DNA from: Luteimonas arsenica
Lineage (GTDB): Bacteria; Pseudomonadota; Gammaproteobacteria; Xanthomonadales; Xanthomonadaceae
Length of the DNA stretch: 64,000 nucleotides
Direction: 5' to 3'
Assembly: GCF_004352825.1 (NCBI RefSeq)
Contig: NZ_SJRW01000002.1
Span: 310,001-374,000, forward strand
Position numbers and translations under genes: made by a program. The notes beneath the pieces were generated by a model. It made no database searches and was not told the origin of the DNA. It saw nothing but the letters and a program-made list of their open reading frames with translations. This document shows, one piece after another, positions 1-7,917 of the stretch; within the stretch, counting starts at the first letter, position 1, and every line of letters starts with the position of its first letter.

Positions 1-215
1 AGCAGGTCCGCCGTGTCATGGCGGGAGCCGTCGTCGGCGACGATCACCTCGTCCGGCCGCCGGGTCTGCCGTGCGACGCTTTCCAGCACGCGCTGCAGGG
101 CCTCCTTCCAGTTGTAGGTGGTCACCAGCAGGCTGATGGAGGCGGGCGGATCATGGGGGGAGGGGGAGGCGTTGGTGCCCAGGGCGTGGGGGTGGGGTCG
201 GCGTGACAGGGACAT
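1..215 (-). CDS. Family 2 glycosyltransferase, N-terminal part only (runs off the window)
   Basis: The reverse strand from the ATG at 215 to the window edge encodes about 71 residues with no stop. After roughly 27 variable residues comes the typical GT-A opening, SISLLVTTYNWKEAL, and then DEVIVADDGS, where the aspartates belong to the nucleotide-sugar binding region of family GT2. It probably transfers a sugar from a nucleotide-sugar donor to a surface glycan. It lies downstream of asnB and two other glycosyltransferases on the same strand, which supports a role in lipopolysaccharide or capsule assembly. Acceptor and sugar cannot be told from this fragment. Confidence 0.82.
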   Translation of the reverse strand, partial: MSLSRRPHPHALGTNASPSPHDPPASISLLVTTYNWKEALQRVLESVARQTRRPDEVIVADDGSRHDTADL

Positions 216-303
216 CGGGGGCCGGGAACGTGGATGGATGCTTCGTTGCCTGCCCCCTGCAGGCTCCGAAGGTTGGAAGGGCGGCAGGTTCCGGCCCCGG
301 GTG

Positions 304-2241
304 TTAGCGCAGCGTCAAGGATCTCCCCGATCCGGTCCTGGCGTGCTCCAGCCAGGCCTGGAACATCAGGATCCCCCAGAGGTGGGTGTGCCATTTGCGC
401 TCGCCGGCCTGGAAGGCGTTCCACAGGGCGCGGACCGGCGTCGGGTCGAAGTGCCCCTCATCGCGCAGCCGGCGTTCCTCGAGCTGCGCTTCGCCCCAGT
501 CGCGCAGCGGCCCGCGCAGCCAGTCGCCTACGGGTGCGCCGAAGCCCGACTTCGGCCGCTGCACCAGTCCATCGGGCAGGTAGCGGCCGAGCAGGCGCTT
601 GGGCAGGTGCTTGAGCCGGCCGTCCTGCCACTTCATCGCCATGGGCAGGGACCAGGCGAACTCGGCTACGCGCCAGTCCAGCAGCGGCGCCCGTGCTTCC
701 AGCGACACCGACATGCTTGCGCGGTCGACCTTGGTGAGGATGTCCTCGGGCAGGTAGCAGGCGAAGTCCAGCGCCATCAGTGCGTCGGCGGGCGTGCCGT
801 TGCGCGGCAGCGCGGCCGGGTCGTCGTAGGCGGTGGGCAGGCGGCGCGCGCCGATGACCACGGCTTCGGGCTCGCGCCAGCGCTGAACGCGCTGGCGCGC
901 CGCGCCCTGCAGTCCATCGGCGGCCAGCGCGGCGCGGAACGCGGCCAGCCCACCGGCTCGCGCGGCCTCGCCGCGGTCGCGGCCCAGCAGCCGCCGCAGC
1001 GGTGCGGGAACGCGCGCGGCCATGCGGTGGTTGCGCAGGGCGCGCGCATAGCGGCCGTAGCCGAAGAACAGTTCGTCGCCGCCGTCGCCGGAGAGAGCCA
1101 CGGTCACATGGCGGCGGGTGAGCTCGCACAGCAGCGTGGTCGGCAACTGCGAGGAATCGGCGAAGGGCTCATCGAATACCCGCGGCATCGACGGCACCAG
1201 GTCGAGCGCGGCGCGGCCGTCCACGCGCAGCTCGGTGTGCTCGGTGCCGAGGTGTTTCGCGACCGCGGCGGCGTGCGCGCTTTCGTCGTGCACCGCGTTG
1301 TCGAAGCCGATCGAGAAGCTGCGCACCGGCCGTGGCGACTGCGCCTGCATCAGCGCGGTGACCAGCGAGGAATCGGTGCCGCCGGACAGGAAGGCACCCA
1401 ACGGCACGTCGGCCTCCATGCGCAGCGCGGTGGCGTCGCGCAGCAGGGCGTCGAGCGCTTCGAGCGCCGAGGTCTCGTCGCCCTCGAAGCCGCGCTCGAT
1501 CATCGCTTCCTGGCGTTCCCGGGCGCTCCACCAGGCCTGCTGGTCGCGCGCCGGATCATGCCCGGAGATGCCGTCGGCCAGCCTGGCCGCATCGATGCGC
1601 AGCAGCCGGCCCGCGGCCAATTTGTGCACGTCGCGCAGGATCGCGTGGGGGGCCGGGATGTAGTCCAGGCGCAGCAGCAGCGCCAGCGCATCGGGATCGA
1701 CTTCGCTACGCAGGGCGGGGTGGGCGCGCAGCGCCGCCAGTTCGCTGCCGAAGACGAAGCTGCCGTCGCCGCTCCAGCCGTAGTACAGCGGCTTCTTGCC
1801 GACGCGGTCGCGTGCCAGCCAGAGTTCGCGCGCCCGGGTGTCCCAGGCCGCGAACGCGAACATGCCGTTGGCGCGGGCCAGGGCTGATTCCACGCCCCAC
1901 TGCGCGATCGCAGCTACCAGGATCTCGGTGTCGGAATGGCCACGGAAGCCGTGCCCCAGCGTCGTGAGTTCGGCGCGCAGCGCGGCATGGTTGTAGACCT
2001 CGCCGTTGTAGGCCAGCTGCCAGCGCCCGTCCGCCGAGGCCATGGGCTGGTGGCCCAGCGGGCTGAGATCGAGGATCGACAGCCGCCGGTGCGACAGCAC
2101 CAGGCCGGCCGCGGCGTCGACCCAGGTGCCGGCGTCGTCGGGGCCGCGGTGGGCGATGGCGGTGCCCATCGCCGCGCCCAGTGCGTGCAGGACGCCGGCG
2201 TCCTCGGGTTTCGGCGCCCAGGCGCCTGCGATTCCGCACAT
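304..2241 (-). CDS. asnB: Asparagine synthetase, glutamine-hydrolysing (AsnB type)
   Basis: 645 residues. The start at 2241 is chosen because it puts Cys2 (MCGIAGAW) at the amino terminus, the required nucleophile of class II glutamine amidotransferases; an upstream in-frame extension would destroy this. The glutaminase half shows HRGPDDAGTW and the NGEVYNH motif; the synthetase half carries the ATP-pyrophosphatase loop SGGTDSSLV near residue 285. Known chemistry: aspartate (or another carboxylate) is amidated with ammonia from glutamine, using ATP. Its place between glycosyltransferases, 10 bp after one of them, is typical of AsnB-like enzymes of O-antigen and exopolysaccharide clusters, so the substrate may be a sugar acid instead of aspartate; this is inference. 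Confidence 0.93.
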   Translation of the reverse strand: MCGIAGAWAPKPEDAGVLHALGAAMGTAIAHRGPDDAGTWVDAAAGLVLSHRRLSILDLSPLGHQPMASADGRWQLAYNGEVYNHAALRAELTTLGHGFRGHSDTEILVAAIAQWGVESALARANGMFAFAAWDTRARELWLARDRVGKKPLYYGWSGDGSFVFGSELAALRAHPALRSEVDPDALALLLRLDYIPAPHAILRDVHKLAAGRLLRIDAARLADGISGHDPARDQQAWWSARERQEAMIERGFEGDETSALEALDALLRDATALRMEADVPLGAFLSGGTDSSLVTALMQAQSPRPVRSFSIGFDNAVHDESAHAAAVAKHLGTEHTELRVDGRAALDLVPSMPRVFDEPFADSSQLPTTLLCELTRRHVTVALSGDGGDELFFGYGRYARALRNHRMAARVPAPLRRLLGRDRGEAARAGGLAAFRAALAADGLQGAARQRVQRWREPEAVVIGARRLPTAYDDPAALPRNGTPADALMALDFACYLPEDILTKVDRASMSVSLEARAPLLDWRVAEFAWSLPMAMKWQDGRLKHLPKRLLGRYLPDGLVQRPKSGFGAPVGDWLRGPLRDWGEAQLEERRLRDEGHFDPTPVRALWNAFQAGERKWHTHLWGILMFQAWLEHARTGSGRSLTLR

Positions 2242-2251
2242 CGTGGCGGCC

Positions 2252-3037
2252 TCAGTCGTCCGCCGCGCCGGGCGCCGGCGGCGTCGCCACCGCCTGCCCG
2301 TTCTGCAGCAGCCAGAGCATGATCGTCTTCTGGCGCACGTAGTTGGCGCGCACGTAGGCGTAGACCAGGCCGTGCCAGCCATCGAGGAAGCCGCCGCGCA
2401 GCAGCCAGCCGCGCCAGAAGCGCCAGGCCGGCGACAGCACCAGCTTGCCCAGGGTGGCGCGCTTGCCGCGGGCGAAATCGTGTTCGGCCATCATCCGTGC
2501 GTAGCGCTGGGTCTTGGCCAACTGCTGCTCCAGCGAGCGGTAGGGGAAGTGGACGAGGTCGCCGGCCAGGGTGCGCACGGGGCCGTCGACGCTGGCCGCC
2601 TCATGCACCTCGCGGTCGCCGCGCCAGCCGCCGCAGCGGCGGTCGAACAGGCGCAGCACGTGATCCGGGTAGGCGTTGCCGTGGCGCAGGAACCGGCCGA
2701 AATAGTTGTCCAGGCGGGCGAAGCGGTAGCCGGCGGCATCGCCGAAGCCTGTGGCGCGCGCGGCTTCGATCGATGCCCGCAGCGCTTCGCCCACGCGCTC
2801 GTCCGCGTCCAGACACAGCACCCAGTCATGGGTCGCCTGCGCCACCGCGAAGGCCTTCTGGCTGCGGAAACCGTCGAATTTCCGCTGCAGTACGCGCGCC
2901 CCGGCGGCGCGGGCGATGTCGGCGGTGGCGTCGGTTGAGCCGGAATCGACCACCACGATTTCGTCGCAGAATGCGAGCGAGGCCAGGCAGTCGCCGATCC
3001 GGTCGGCTTCGTTGAACGCGATAATGCAGGCCGACAG
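2252..3037 (-). CDS. Family 2 glycosyltransferase, WaaE/KdtX-like (paralogue A), non-standard start
   Basis: The frame encodes ALSACIIAFNEADRIGDC, then CDEIVVVDSGSTD and VLCLDADERV, the GT-A fold signature of lipopolysaccharide core glucosyltransferases of the WaaE/KdtX type. It is closely similar to the protein encoded at 4060-4887 over its whole length. The amino terminus is odd: an in-frame TAG stands at 3076-3074 and no ATG, GTG or TTG occurs between it and the conserved core. CTG at 3037 is the best candidate start (261 aa); the first standard codon, GTG at 2956, would remove the first conserved strand. It is upstream of asnB and divergent from the gene at 3066. Confidence 0.83.
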   Translation of the reverse strand: MSACIIAFNEADRIGDCLASLAFCDEIVVVDSGSTDATADIARAAGARVLQRKFDGFRSQKAFAVAQATHDWVLCLDADERVGEALRASIEAARATGFGDAAGYRFARLDNYFGRFLRHGNAYPDHVLRLFDRRCGGWRGDREVHEAASVDGPVRTLAGDLVHFPYRSLEQQLAKTQRYARMMAEHDFARGKRATLGKLVLSPAWRFWRGWLLRGGFLDGWHGLVYAYVRANYVRQKTIMLWLLQNGQAVATPPAPGAADD

Positions 3038-3065
3038 GGCGGGGCCCGGGCTGGAGGAGGTGTTG

Positions 3066-4127
3066 ATGGCGGACTACCTGTTGTTCGCGACCGAGCGCTA
3101 CGCGCTGCCCATCCTGCAACCGCTGGCAGATGCCCTGCAAGATGCCGGCCACAATGTGCACGCCTGGCTGGTCGATGGCGCTGCCGGTTCGAGCCTTGCG
3201 GCTCCGGTGCGGATGCTCGGCGGCGCGCGCGAAGCCGTGGACCTGCGCCCGCGCGCCGTGTTCAGCGCGGCCAACTGGGTGCCGCCCTTCGTCGGCGGGG
3301 CCAAGGTCCAGCTGTTCCATGGCTTCAACGTCCAGAAGCGCGACGATGCGCGCGGCCACTTCCGGCTGCGCGGGCTGTTCGACCTGTACTGCACCCAGGG
3401 GCCGGCGACCACGGTGCCGTTCCAGGCCCTGTCCGCGCGCGCCGGGCACTTCAAGGTGGTGGAGACCGGCTGGCCCAAGCTCGATCCGCTGTTCGTGTCG
3501 GAGGATCCGCGGGCCACGGGGATGCGCGCCGCGGCCGGTGGCCGCCCGATGGCGATGTTCGCCTCCACCTTCACCGAGCGCCTGAGCGCCGCACCGCACC
3601 TCTACGATGCCATTGCCGCCGAAGTGGCCGCCGGCCACCGCTACTGGCTGCTGACCTTGCACCCCAAGTGCGCGCCGGCCCTGGTCGAGCGCTACCGCGC
3701 GCTGGCCGGCGCCAACGCGGCCTTCGTCGAGACCGAGGAACTGGTCAGCGCCGAGCGCGCCGCCGACGTGCTGGTGGCCGACACCACTTCGGTGGTGAGC
3801 GAGTTCGTGGTCCAGCGCAAGCCGGTGGTGACCTTCCGAAACCGCGTGCCGAAGCCGTACATGATCGACTTCGACGATCCATCGGCATTGCCGGCGATGC
3901 TGGAACAGGCCTTCGCGCCGTCGCCGGCACTGCGGTCCGCGCTTGATGCCTGCGCCGAAGACATCCACCCCTGGCGCGACGGCCGCTCTTCGCAGCGCGT
4001 GATCGCCGCCACGGAGGCCCTGCTTGCCGGCCGGCTCGGCCAACTGCGCAGGCGCCCCTTCACCGCCCTGTACCGGGGCCTGCAGATCCGTCGCGAGCTG
4101 GGCTACTGGGGGCCGACGGGCCACTGA
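3066..4127 (+). CDS. CDP-glycerol glycerophosphotransferase-like protein
   Basis: 353 residues. The ATG at 3066 follows a strong purine-rich ribosome site (GGAGGAGG, 3053-3060). The protein opens with a Rossmann-like strand, MADYLLFATERYALPIL, and contains QLFHGFNVQKR and the carboxy-terminal ADTTSVVSEF segment, the pattern seen in CDP-glycerol:poly(glycerophosphate) transferases and related GT-B enzymes, where the histidine and the SEF-type serine/glutamate bind the nucleotide donor. Such proteins add glycerol-phosphate or a sugar to surface polymers; in Gram-negatives they occur in LPS core clusters. It stands on the opposite strand between two paralogous glycosyltransferases, and its 3' end overlaps the end of the gene at 4060 by 68 bp. 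Exact substrate unknown. Confidence 0.75.
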   Translation: MADYLLFATERYALPILQPLADALQDAGHNVHAWLVDGAAGSSLAAPVRMLGGAREAVDLRPRAVFSAANWVPPFVGGAKVQLFHGFNVQKRDDARGHFRLRGLFDLYCTQGPATTVPFQALSARAGHFKVVETGWPKLDPLFVSEDPRATGMRAAAGGRPMAMFASTFTERLSAAPHLYDAIAAEVAAGHRYWLLTLHPKCAPALVERYRALAGANAAFVETEELVSAERAADVLVADTTSVVSEFVVQRKPVVTFRNRVPKPYMIDFDDPSALPAMLEQAFAPSPALRSALDACAEDIHPWRDGRSSQRVIAATEALLAGRLGQLRRRPFTALYRGLQIRRELGYWGPTGH

Positions 4128-4887
4128 GCCCGCGCTGGAGCAGCCACAGCCGCACCGTCTTCTGGCGCGCGGTGTCGGCGGTGACATAGGCATAGACCAG
4201 ACCCGCCCAGCCGTCGCGGAAGCCGCCGCGCAGCAGCCAGCCGCGCCAGAAGCGCCACCATGGCGCCAGCACCAGCTTCGTCCAGCTGGCCCGCTGGCCC
4301 CGGGCGTGCGCGTGTTCCGCCATCATCTGCGCGTACTGGCGGCCCTTGGCCAACTGGTGCTCGAAGGAGCGGAACGGAAGGTGCAGCAGGTCGCCGGCCA
4401 GGGTGCGCACCGGGCCGTCCACGCTTGCGGTTTCGTGGATCTCGCGCTCGCCGCGCCAGCCGCCGCGGCGGCGGTCGAACAGGCGCAGCTTGCGGTCGGG
4501 ATAGGCGTTGCCGTGGCGCAGGAAGCGCCGGAAGTACGCCGAGCAGCGTGCGAAGCGGTAGCCCGCCGCCCCTTCGAAGCCGCCTGCGCGCGCCGCCTGG
4601 ATCGAGGCCGCCAGCGCGGGCGTGACGCGCTCGTCGGCGTCCACGCACAGGACCCAGTCATGCGTGGCCTGCGCTACCGCGTACTGCTTCTGGCTGCGGA
4701 AGCCGTCGAAAGGGCGCACCAGCACGCGCGCCCCGGCGGCCGCGGCGAGGTCGCGGGTGGCGTCGGTGGAGCCGGAGTCGACCACGACGATCTCGTCGCA
4801 GAACGCCAGCGATGCGAGGCAGTCGCCAAGCCGGTCGGCCTCGTTGAAGGTGATCACGGTGGCGGAGAGGGGAACCGGCTTTGGCAT
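4060..4887 (-). CDS. Family 2 glycosyltransferase, WaaE/KdtX-like (paralogue B)
   Basis: 275 residues from ATG 4887 (MPKPVPLSATVITFNEADRL). It shows FCDEIVVVDSGSTD, FDGFRSQKQYAVAQATHD and LCVDADERV, the donor-binding signature of the WaaE/KdtX family that adds a glucose to the inner heptose region of LPS. It is a close paralogue of the protein at 2252-3037; the differences concentrate at the two ends. The carboxy terminus has a Ser/Pro/Gly-rich tail that reads through the 3' end of the convergent gene at 3066-4127. A longer start at 4983 is possible, but the added residues are not family-like. Confidence 0.87.
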   Translation of the reverse strand: MPKPVPLSATVITFNEADRLGDCLASLAFCDEIVVVDSGSTDATRDLAAAAGARVLVRPFDGFRSQKQYAVAQATHDWVLCVDADERVTPALAASIQAARAGGFEGAAGYRFARCSAYFRRFLRHGNAYPDRKLRLFDRRRGGWRGEREIHETASVDGPVRTLAGDLLHLPFRSFEHQLAKGRQYAQMMAEHAHARGQRASWTKLVLAPWWRFWRGWLLRGGFRDGWAGLVYAYVTADTARQKTVRLWLLQRGLSGPSAPSSPARDGSAGPGTGR

Positions 4888-5006
4888 GGGGATCGCTGCG
4901 CCGCGGCGGGGTGCGGGCGTGGCGGGAGTATCGGCATGGAAGATTGCAACCTGTCGGTCGTCCGGGCGTCGCCGTGCTGTCACCTGCGCCGGCGATGGTG
5001 CCGCGG

Positions 5007-5864
5007 ATGGAGTCCGTGCCCGCCGCCAGCATCATCTTCACCACCTACAACCAGCCAGACTGGCTGGAGAAGGTGCTGCTCGGCTTCGCCGCCCAGGACC
5101 GCGACGATTTCGAAGTGCTGGTGGCCGACGACGGCAGCGACGAGCGCACGGCCGAGCGCCTTCGCGCGCTGCGGCCGCTGTTGCCGATGCCGGTCCGCCA
5201 CCTCTGGCAGCCCGACGAGGGCTTCCGCAAGTGCGAGGCCCTGAACATGGCGATCCGCGCCGCGCGCTCGGACTACCTGGTGTTCACCGACGGCGACTGC
5301 ATCCCGCGCGCGGACTTCGTGTCCACCCACCTGCGGGAACGAGAGCCGGGGCGCTTCCTGTCGGGCGGCTACCACAAGCTTCCGATGGCCACGAGCCGGG
5401 CGATCACCGCGAAGGACATCCGCGCGCAGCGCTGCTTCGACGCCGGCTGGCTGCATGCCCATGACATGCCGCGCTCGCACCGCGACCGCAAGCTCACCGC
5501 GGGCCCCGGCGTCGCGCGCCTGCTCGACCTGGTCAGCACTGCGCGCGCGAGCTGGAACGGGCACAACGCCTCGGGCTGGGCGCGCGATGTGCTGGCGGTG
5601 AACGGCTTCGACCAGCGCATGCGCTACGGCGGCCAGGACCGTGAATTCGGCGAGCGCCTGGCCAACGCCGGGATTCGCGGCAAGCGCATCCGCCATCGCG
5701 CGGTCGTGGTCCACCTCGACCATCCGCGCGGCTACGCCACCGAGGACAGCATCGCCTTCAACCGGGCCCTGCGCGCGGAAACCCGGCGCAGCGGGCGCAC
5801 CTGGACCGGATTCGGGATCAGACCAGGCGCTGCGCCGGCCACGCCGGTGCCCGCGGCGGCCTGA
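5007..5864 (+). CDS. Family 2 glycosyltransferase with galactosyltransferase-type C-terminal domain
   Basis: 285 residues from ATG 5007; an in-frame ATG at 4995 is equally possible and neither has a convincing ribosome site. The amino-terminal GT-A half shows SIIFTTYNQPDWLEKVL and VLVADDGSDE, followed by FTDGDCIPR, the metal-binding D-x-D. The carboxy-terminal half has RYGGQDREFGERL, the GGxDxExxxR motif of the Glyco_transf_7C domain, where the acidic residues act in catalysis and acceptor binding. Probably cytoplasmic and acting on the LPS core or a related lipid-linked glycan, judging by the flanking genes. Confidence 0.85.
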   Translation: MESVPAASIIFTTYNQPDWLEKVLLGFAAQDRDDFEVLVADDGSDERTAERLRALRPLLPMPVRHLWQPDEGFRKCEALNMAIRAARSDYLVFTDGDCIPRADFVSTHLREREPGRFLSGGYHKLPMATSRAITAKDIRAQRCFDAGWLHAHDMPRSHRDRKLTAGPGVARLLDLVSTARASWNGHNASGWARDVLAVNGFDQRMRYGGQDREFGERLANAGIRGKRIRHRAVVVHLDHPRGYATEDSIAFNRALRAETRRSGRTWTGFGIRPGAAPATPVPAAA

Positions 5865-5882
5865 CGGCGAGGGCCAGATCGG

Positions 5883-7454
5883 CTACCAGCGCAGCGGCAT
5901 GTGCGCCAACTCCGCCGCCAGGTGGCGGTGCAGGGCGCGCGCCTCGGCCAGGGGCATCAAGCGCAGGCGCAGCGACGGCGTGGTGGGCCGGGCACCGGCG
6001 GTGTCCAGCCACAGCGTAGCCATCCCGAAAAAGCGGTCCAGCGGCGACTGCTCCAGCCGCAGCGCCTGGATCTTGTCGATCTCGGCGAAGCGCCAGTGCC
6101 GCGACCACCAGCCGGCGCGCACCGCGACGAGCCGGCCGTCCAGCGCGTAACCGGCGAGGCCGGCGTGCCGGCGTGCGACGAACGTGGCCCACGGTGCCCA
6201 GGCCAGGATGGCCAGGCCCGGCGGGCCGAAATGCCAGCAGGCGCCCCCCGCAGCCAGGATCGAGAGCGCGACGCCGGGCAGCGCCAGGCGCAACCAGGCC
6301 CGTGGATGCAGGCGTTGCCAGGTTGGCGGGGGCCAGGCCGCGCCTGGAAGCACCTCGCACACCAGGGTGTCGCAGGCCTCGGGCGTGGCGATCGGCGCGA
6401 CCTCGCGAAGGCCGCGTTGCTCGCCGCCCTCGCCCGCGCCGGCGGCGGTGTCCACGTGCAGCGAACGCCGTCCCAGCAACCGGTGCAGCAGGCCTTCGCG
6501 CAGGGTCCAGGCCTGGATGCGCCGCCGCGGAACGCTGGTACGCAGGCGCGTGAGCAGGCCACGCTCCACCGTCAGGCGGCGTCCCTGCATCAGCAGCCTG
6601 AAGCCGTGGTACTGGGTCAGCGCCAGCAGGATCGACAGCAGCCGCAGCAGCGCCATGGCGAGGACCACCACCATCGCCACCGCCAGTGCACGCCCCGCGA
6701 CCCCATGGGCGAGGGTCCCGACGTGGCCCATCACCTGTCCGAGCAACTCGCGCACCAGGTCGGCCAGCATGCGGTCGGGCAGCGCCTGCCACGCCACCGC
6801 GAAGGCGCCGGCCACCACCACCATGCCGCGGTTGCTCACCAGGCCCAGACGCACCAGTTCGCCGAAGGGGAGCTGGAGCATGAGCCGGCCGGCGTCATCG
6901 CCGTCGTCGATGCCGGCCGGGTTGTCGGTGGTGGTGGTTGCGGCAGTGGAGCCGCGGGTGCGGATCAGCCGCTCCAGCGCCAGCGCCTCGCCCATGCGTA
7001 GCACGCGCATCTCGGCTTCGGGCTTGGTGCCGCCCGCCGACTCCAGCCGGACTTCGGCGACGCCGAAGGCGCGGTGCAGCAGGTTCTGGTGCAGGGCCAC
7101 GTTGTGGATCCGCGCGAACGGCACCTGGCGGACGTTGCGCTCGAGCAGGCCGTCGCGCACCACCAGGCGGTCGGCTTCGACCTCGTAGCGGTAGGTGAAG
7201 TACTTCCAGACCGAGGCCGCGGCGAGCGCGGCCACGCCCACCAGCGGCCACAGCGCGTAGCTGTCGCCGCGGCCGAGGAACACCAGCACCAGCAGCGGCA
7301 CGATGAACTGGCGCAGCTGCTGCAGCAGCACGAACAGCCACGACCAGGGGTGGAGGCGGCGCTCGTGGCCGGTCGACGGGGCCGGCGCCGCGTCGCCGCC
7401 TGCGGGCGCAGGGTGCGCGGGATCCTCAGGCGACGGCGTGTGCATCATCGTCAT
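5883..7454 (-). CDS. PH-domain membrane protein (YdbT-like, bPH2 repeats)
   Basis: 523 residues. After a Pro/Ala-rich cytoplasmic start the protein has paired hydrophobic segments (PWSWLFVLLQQLRQFIV, LWPLVGVAALAAASVW), each followed by a bacterial PH-like (DUF304/bPH2) unit marked by VRDGLLERNVRQVPFARIHN; further copies follow, with RLRTSVPRRRIQAW and RAGWWSRHWRFAEIDKIQ. In Firmicutes and proteobacteria YdbS/YdbT-type proteins are encoded in pairs and are of unsettled function, possibly in envelope stress. The start overlaps the stop of the next-upstream gene by 29 bp, so the two are co-translated. Confidence 0.88.
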   Translation of the reverse strand: MTMMHTPSPEDPAHPAPAGGDAAPAPSTGHERRLHPWSWLFVLLQQLRQFIVPLLVLVFLGRGDSYALWPLVGVAALAAASVWKYFTYRYEVEADRLVVRDGLLERNVRQVPFARIHNVALHQNLLHRAFGVAEVRLESAGGTKPEAEMRVLRMGEALALERLIRTRGSTAATTTTDNPAGIDDGDDAGRLMLQLPFGELVRLGLVSNRGMVVVAGAFAVAWQALPDRMLADLVRELLGQVMGHVGTLAHGVAGRALAVAMVVVLAMALLRLLSILLALTQYHGFRLLMQGRRLTVERGLLTRLRTSVPRRRIQAWTLREGLLHRLLGRRSLHVDTAAGAGEGGEQRGLREVAPIATPEACDTLVCEVLPGAAWPPPTWQRLHPRAWLRLALPGVALSILAAGGACWHFGPPGLAILAWAPWATFVARRHAGLAGYALDGRLVAVRAGWWSRHWRFAEIDKIQALRLEQSPLDRFFGMATLWLDTAGARPTTPSLRLRLMPLAEARALHRHLAAELAHMPLRW

Positions 7455-7917
7455 TGTCCACCTGGCGTGCGAGCTGGTCGCGCAGGCGTGCGGCTTCGTC
7501 GGCGTCCAGCCCGGAGACGGCCACGGCGCTGTCGCGCGTGCCCGCGGTGTGCACCACCAGGGTGGCGAGCCGGAAGCGCCGTTCCAGTGGCCCGTGCTTC
7601 AGGTCCACGTGCTGCACGCGGGTGCGCGGCACCCGGGTCTCGACCTGCCACATGCGGCCGCGGCGGTAGCCGAAGCCAGTGTCGTCGAGCAGCCAGCGCG
7701 TGTGCCGGTAGCGGCGCAGCGCCAGCCACAGGCCCCAGGCCGGCAGCAGCACCAGGGCCGCCAGCGCCGCCGGCAATGCCGGCCAGGGCCATGTCAGCAG
7801 GCGCCCGACCAGGACCAGCGCAGGCACCACCGGCACCGACCAGCCCAGCACGTGGGTGATCAGGAACATCGTTCGCGCGCGGGGCGGCAGGGGCTGCCAG
7901 CCGGCATCGTCGGTCAT
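7426..7917 (-). CDS. PH-domain membrane protein (YdbS-like)
   Basis: 163 residues. Two hydrophobic segments (FLITHVLGWSVPVVPALVLVG and the following Ala/Leu-rich stretch) precede one bPH2 domain with DDTGFGYRRGRMWQVETRVP and RVQHVDLKHGPLERRF. It is the short partner of the larger PH-domain protein encoded directly downstream, with which it overlaps. The start codon overlaps the stop of the upstream acyltransferase gene by 4 bp, so all three genes form one operon and may act together at the inner membrane. Confidence 0.88.
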   Translation of the reverse strand: MTDDAGWQPLPPRARTMFLITHVLGWSVPVVPALVLVGRLLTWPWPALPAALAALVLLPAWGLWLALRRYRHTRWLLDDTGFGYRRGRMWQVETRVPRTRVQHVDLKHGPLERRFRLATLVVHTAGTRDSAVAVSGLDADEAARLRDQLARQVDNDDDAHAVA

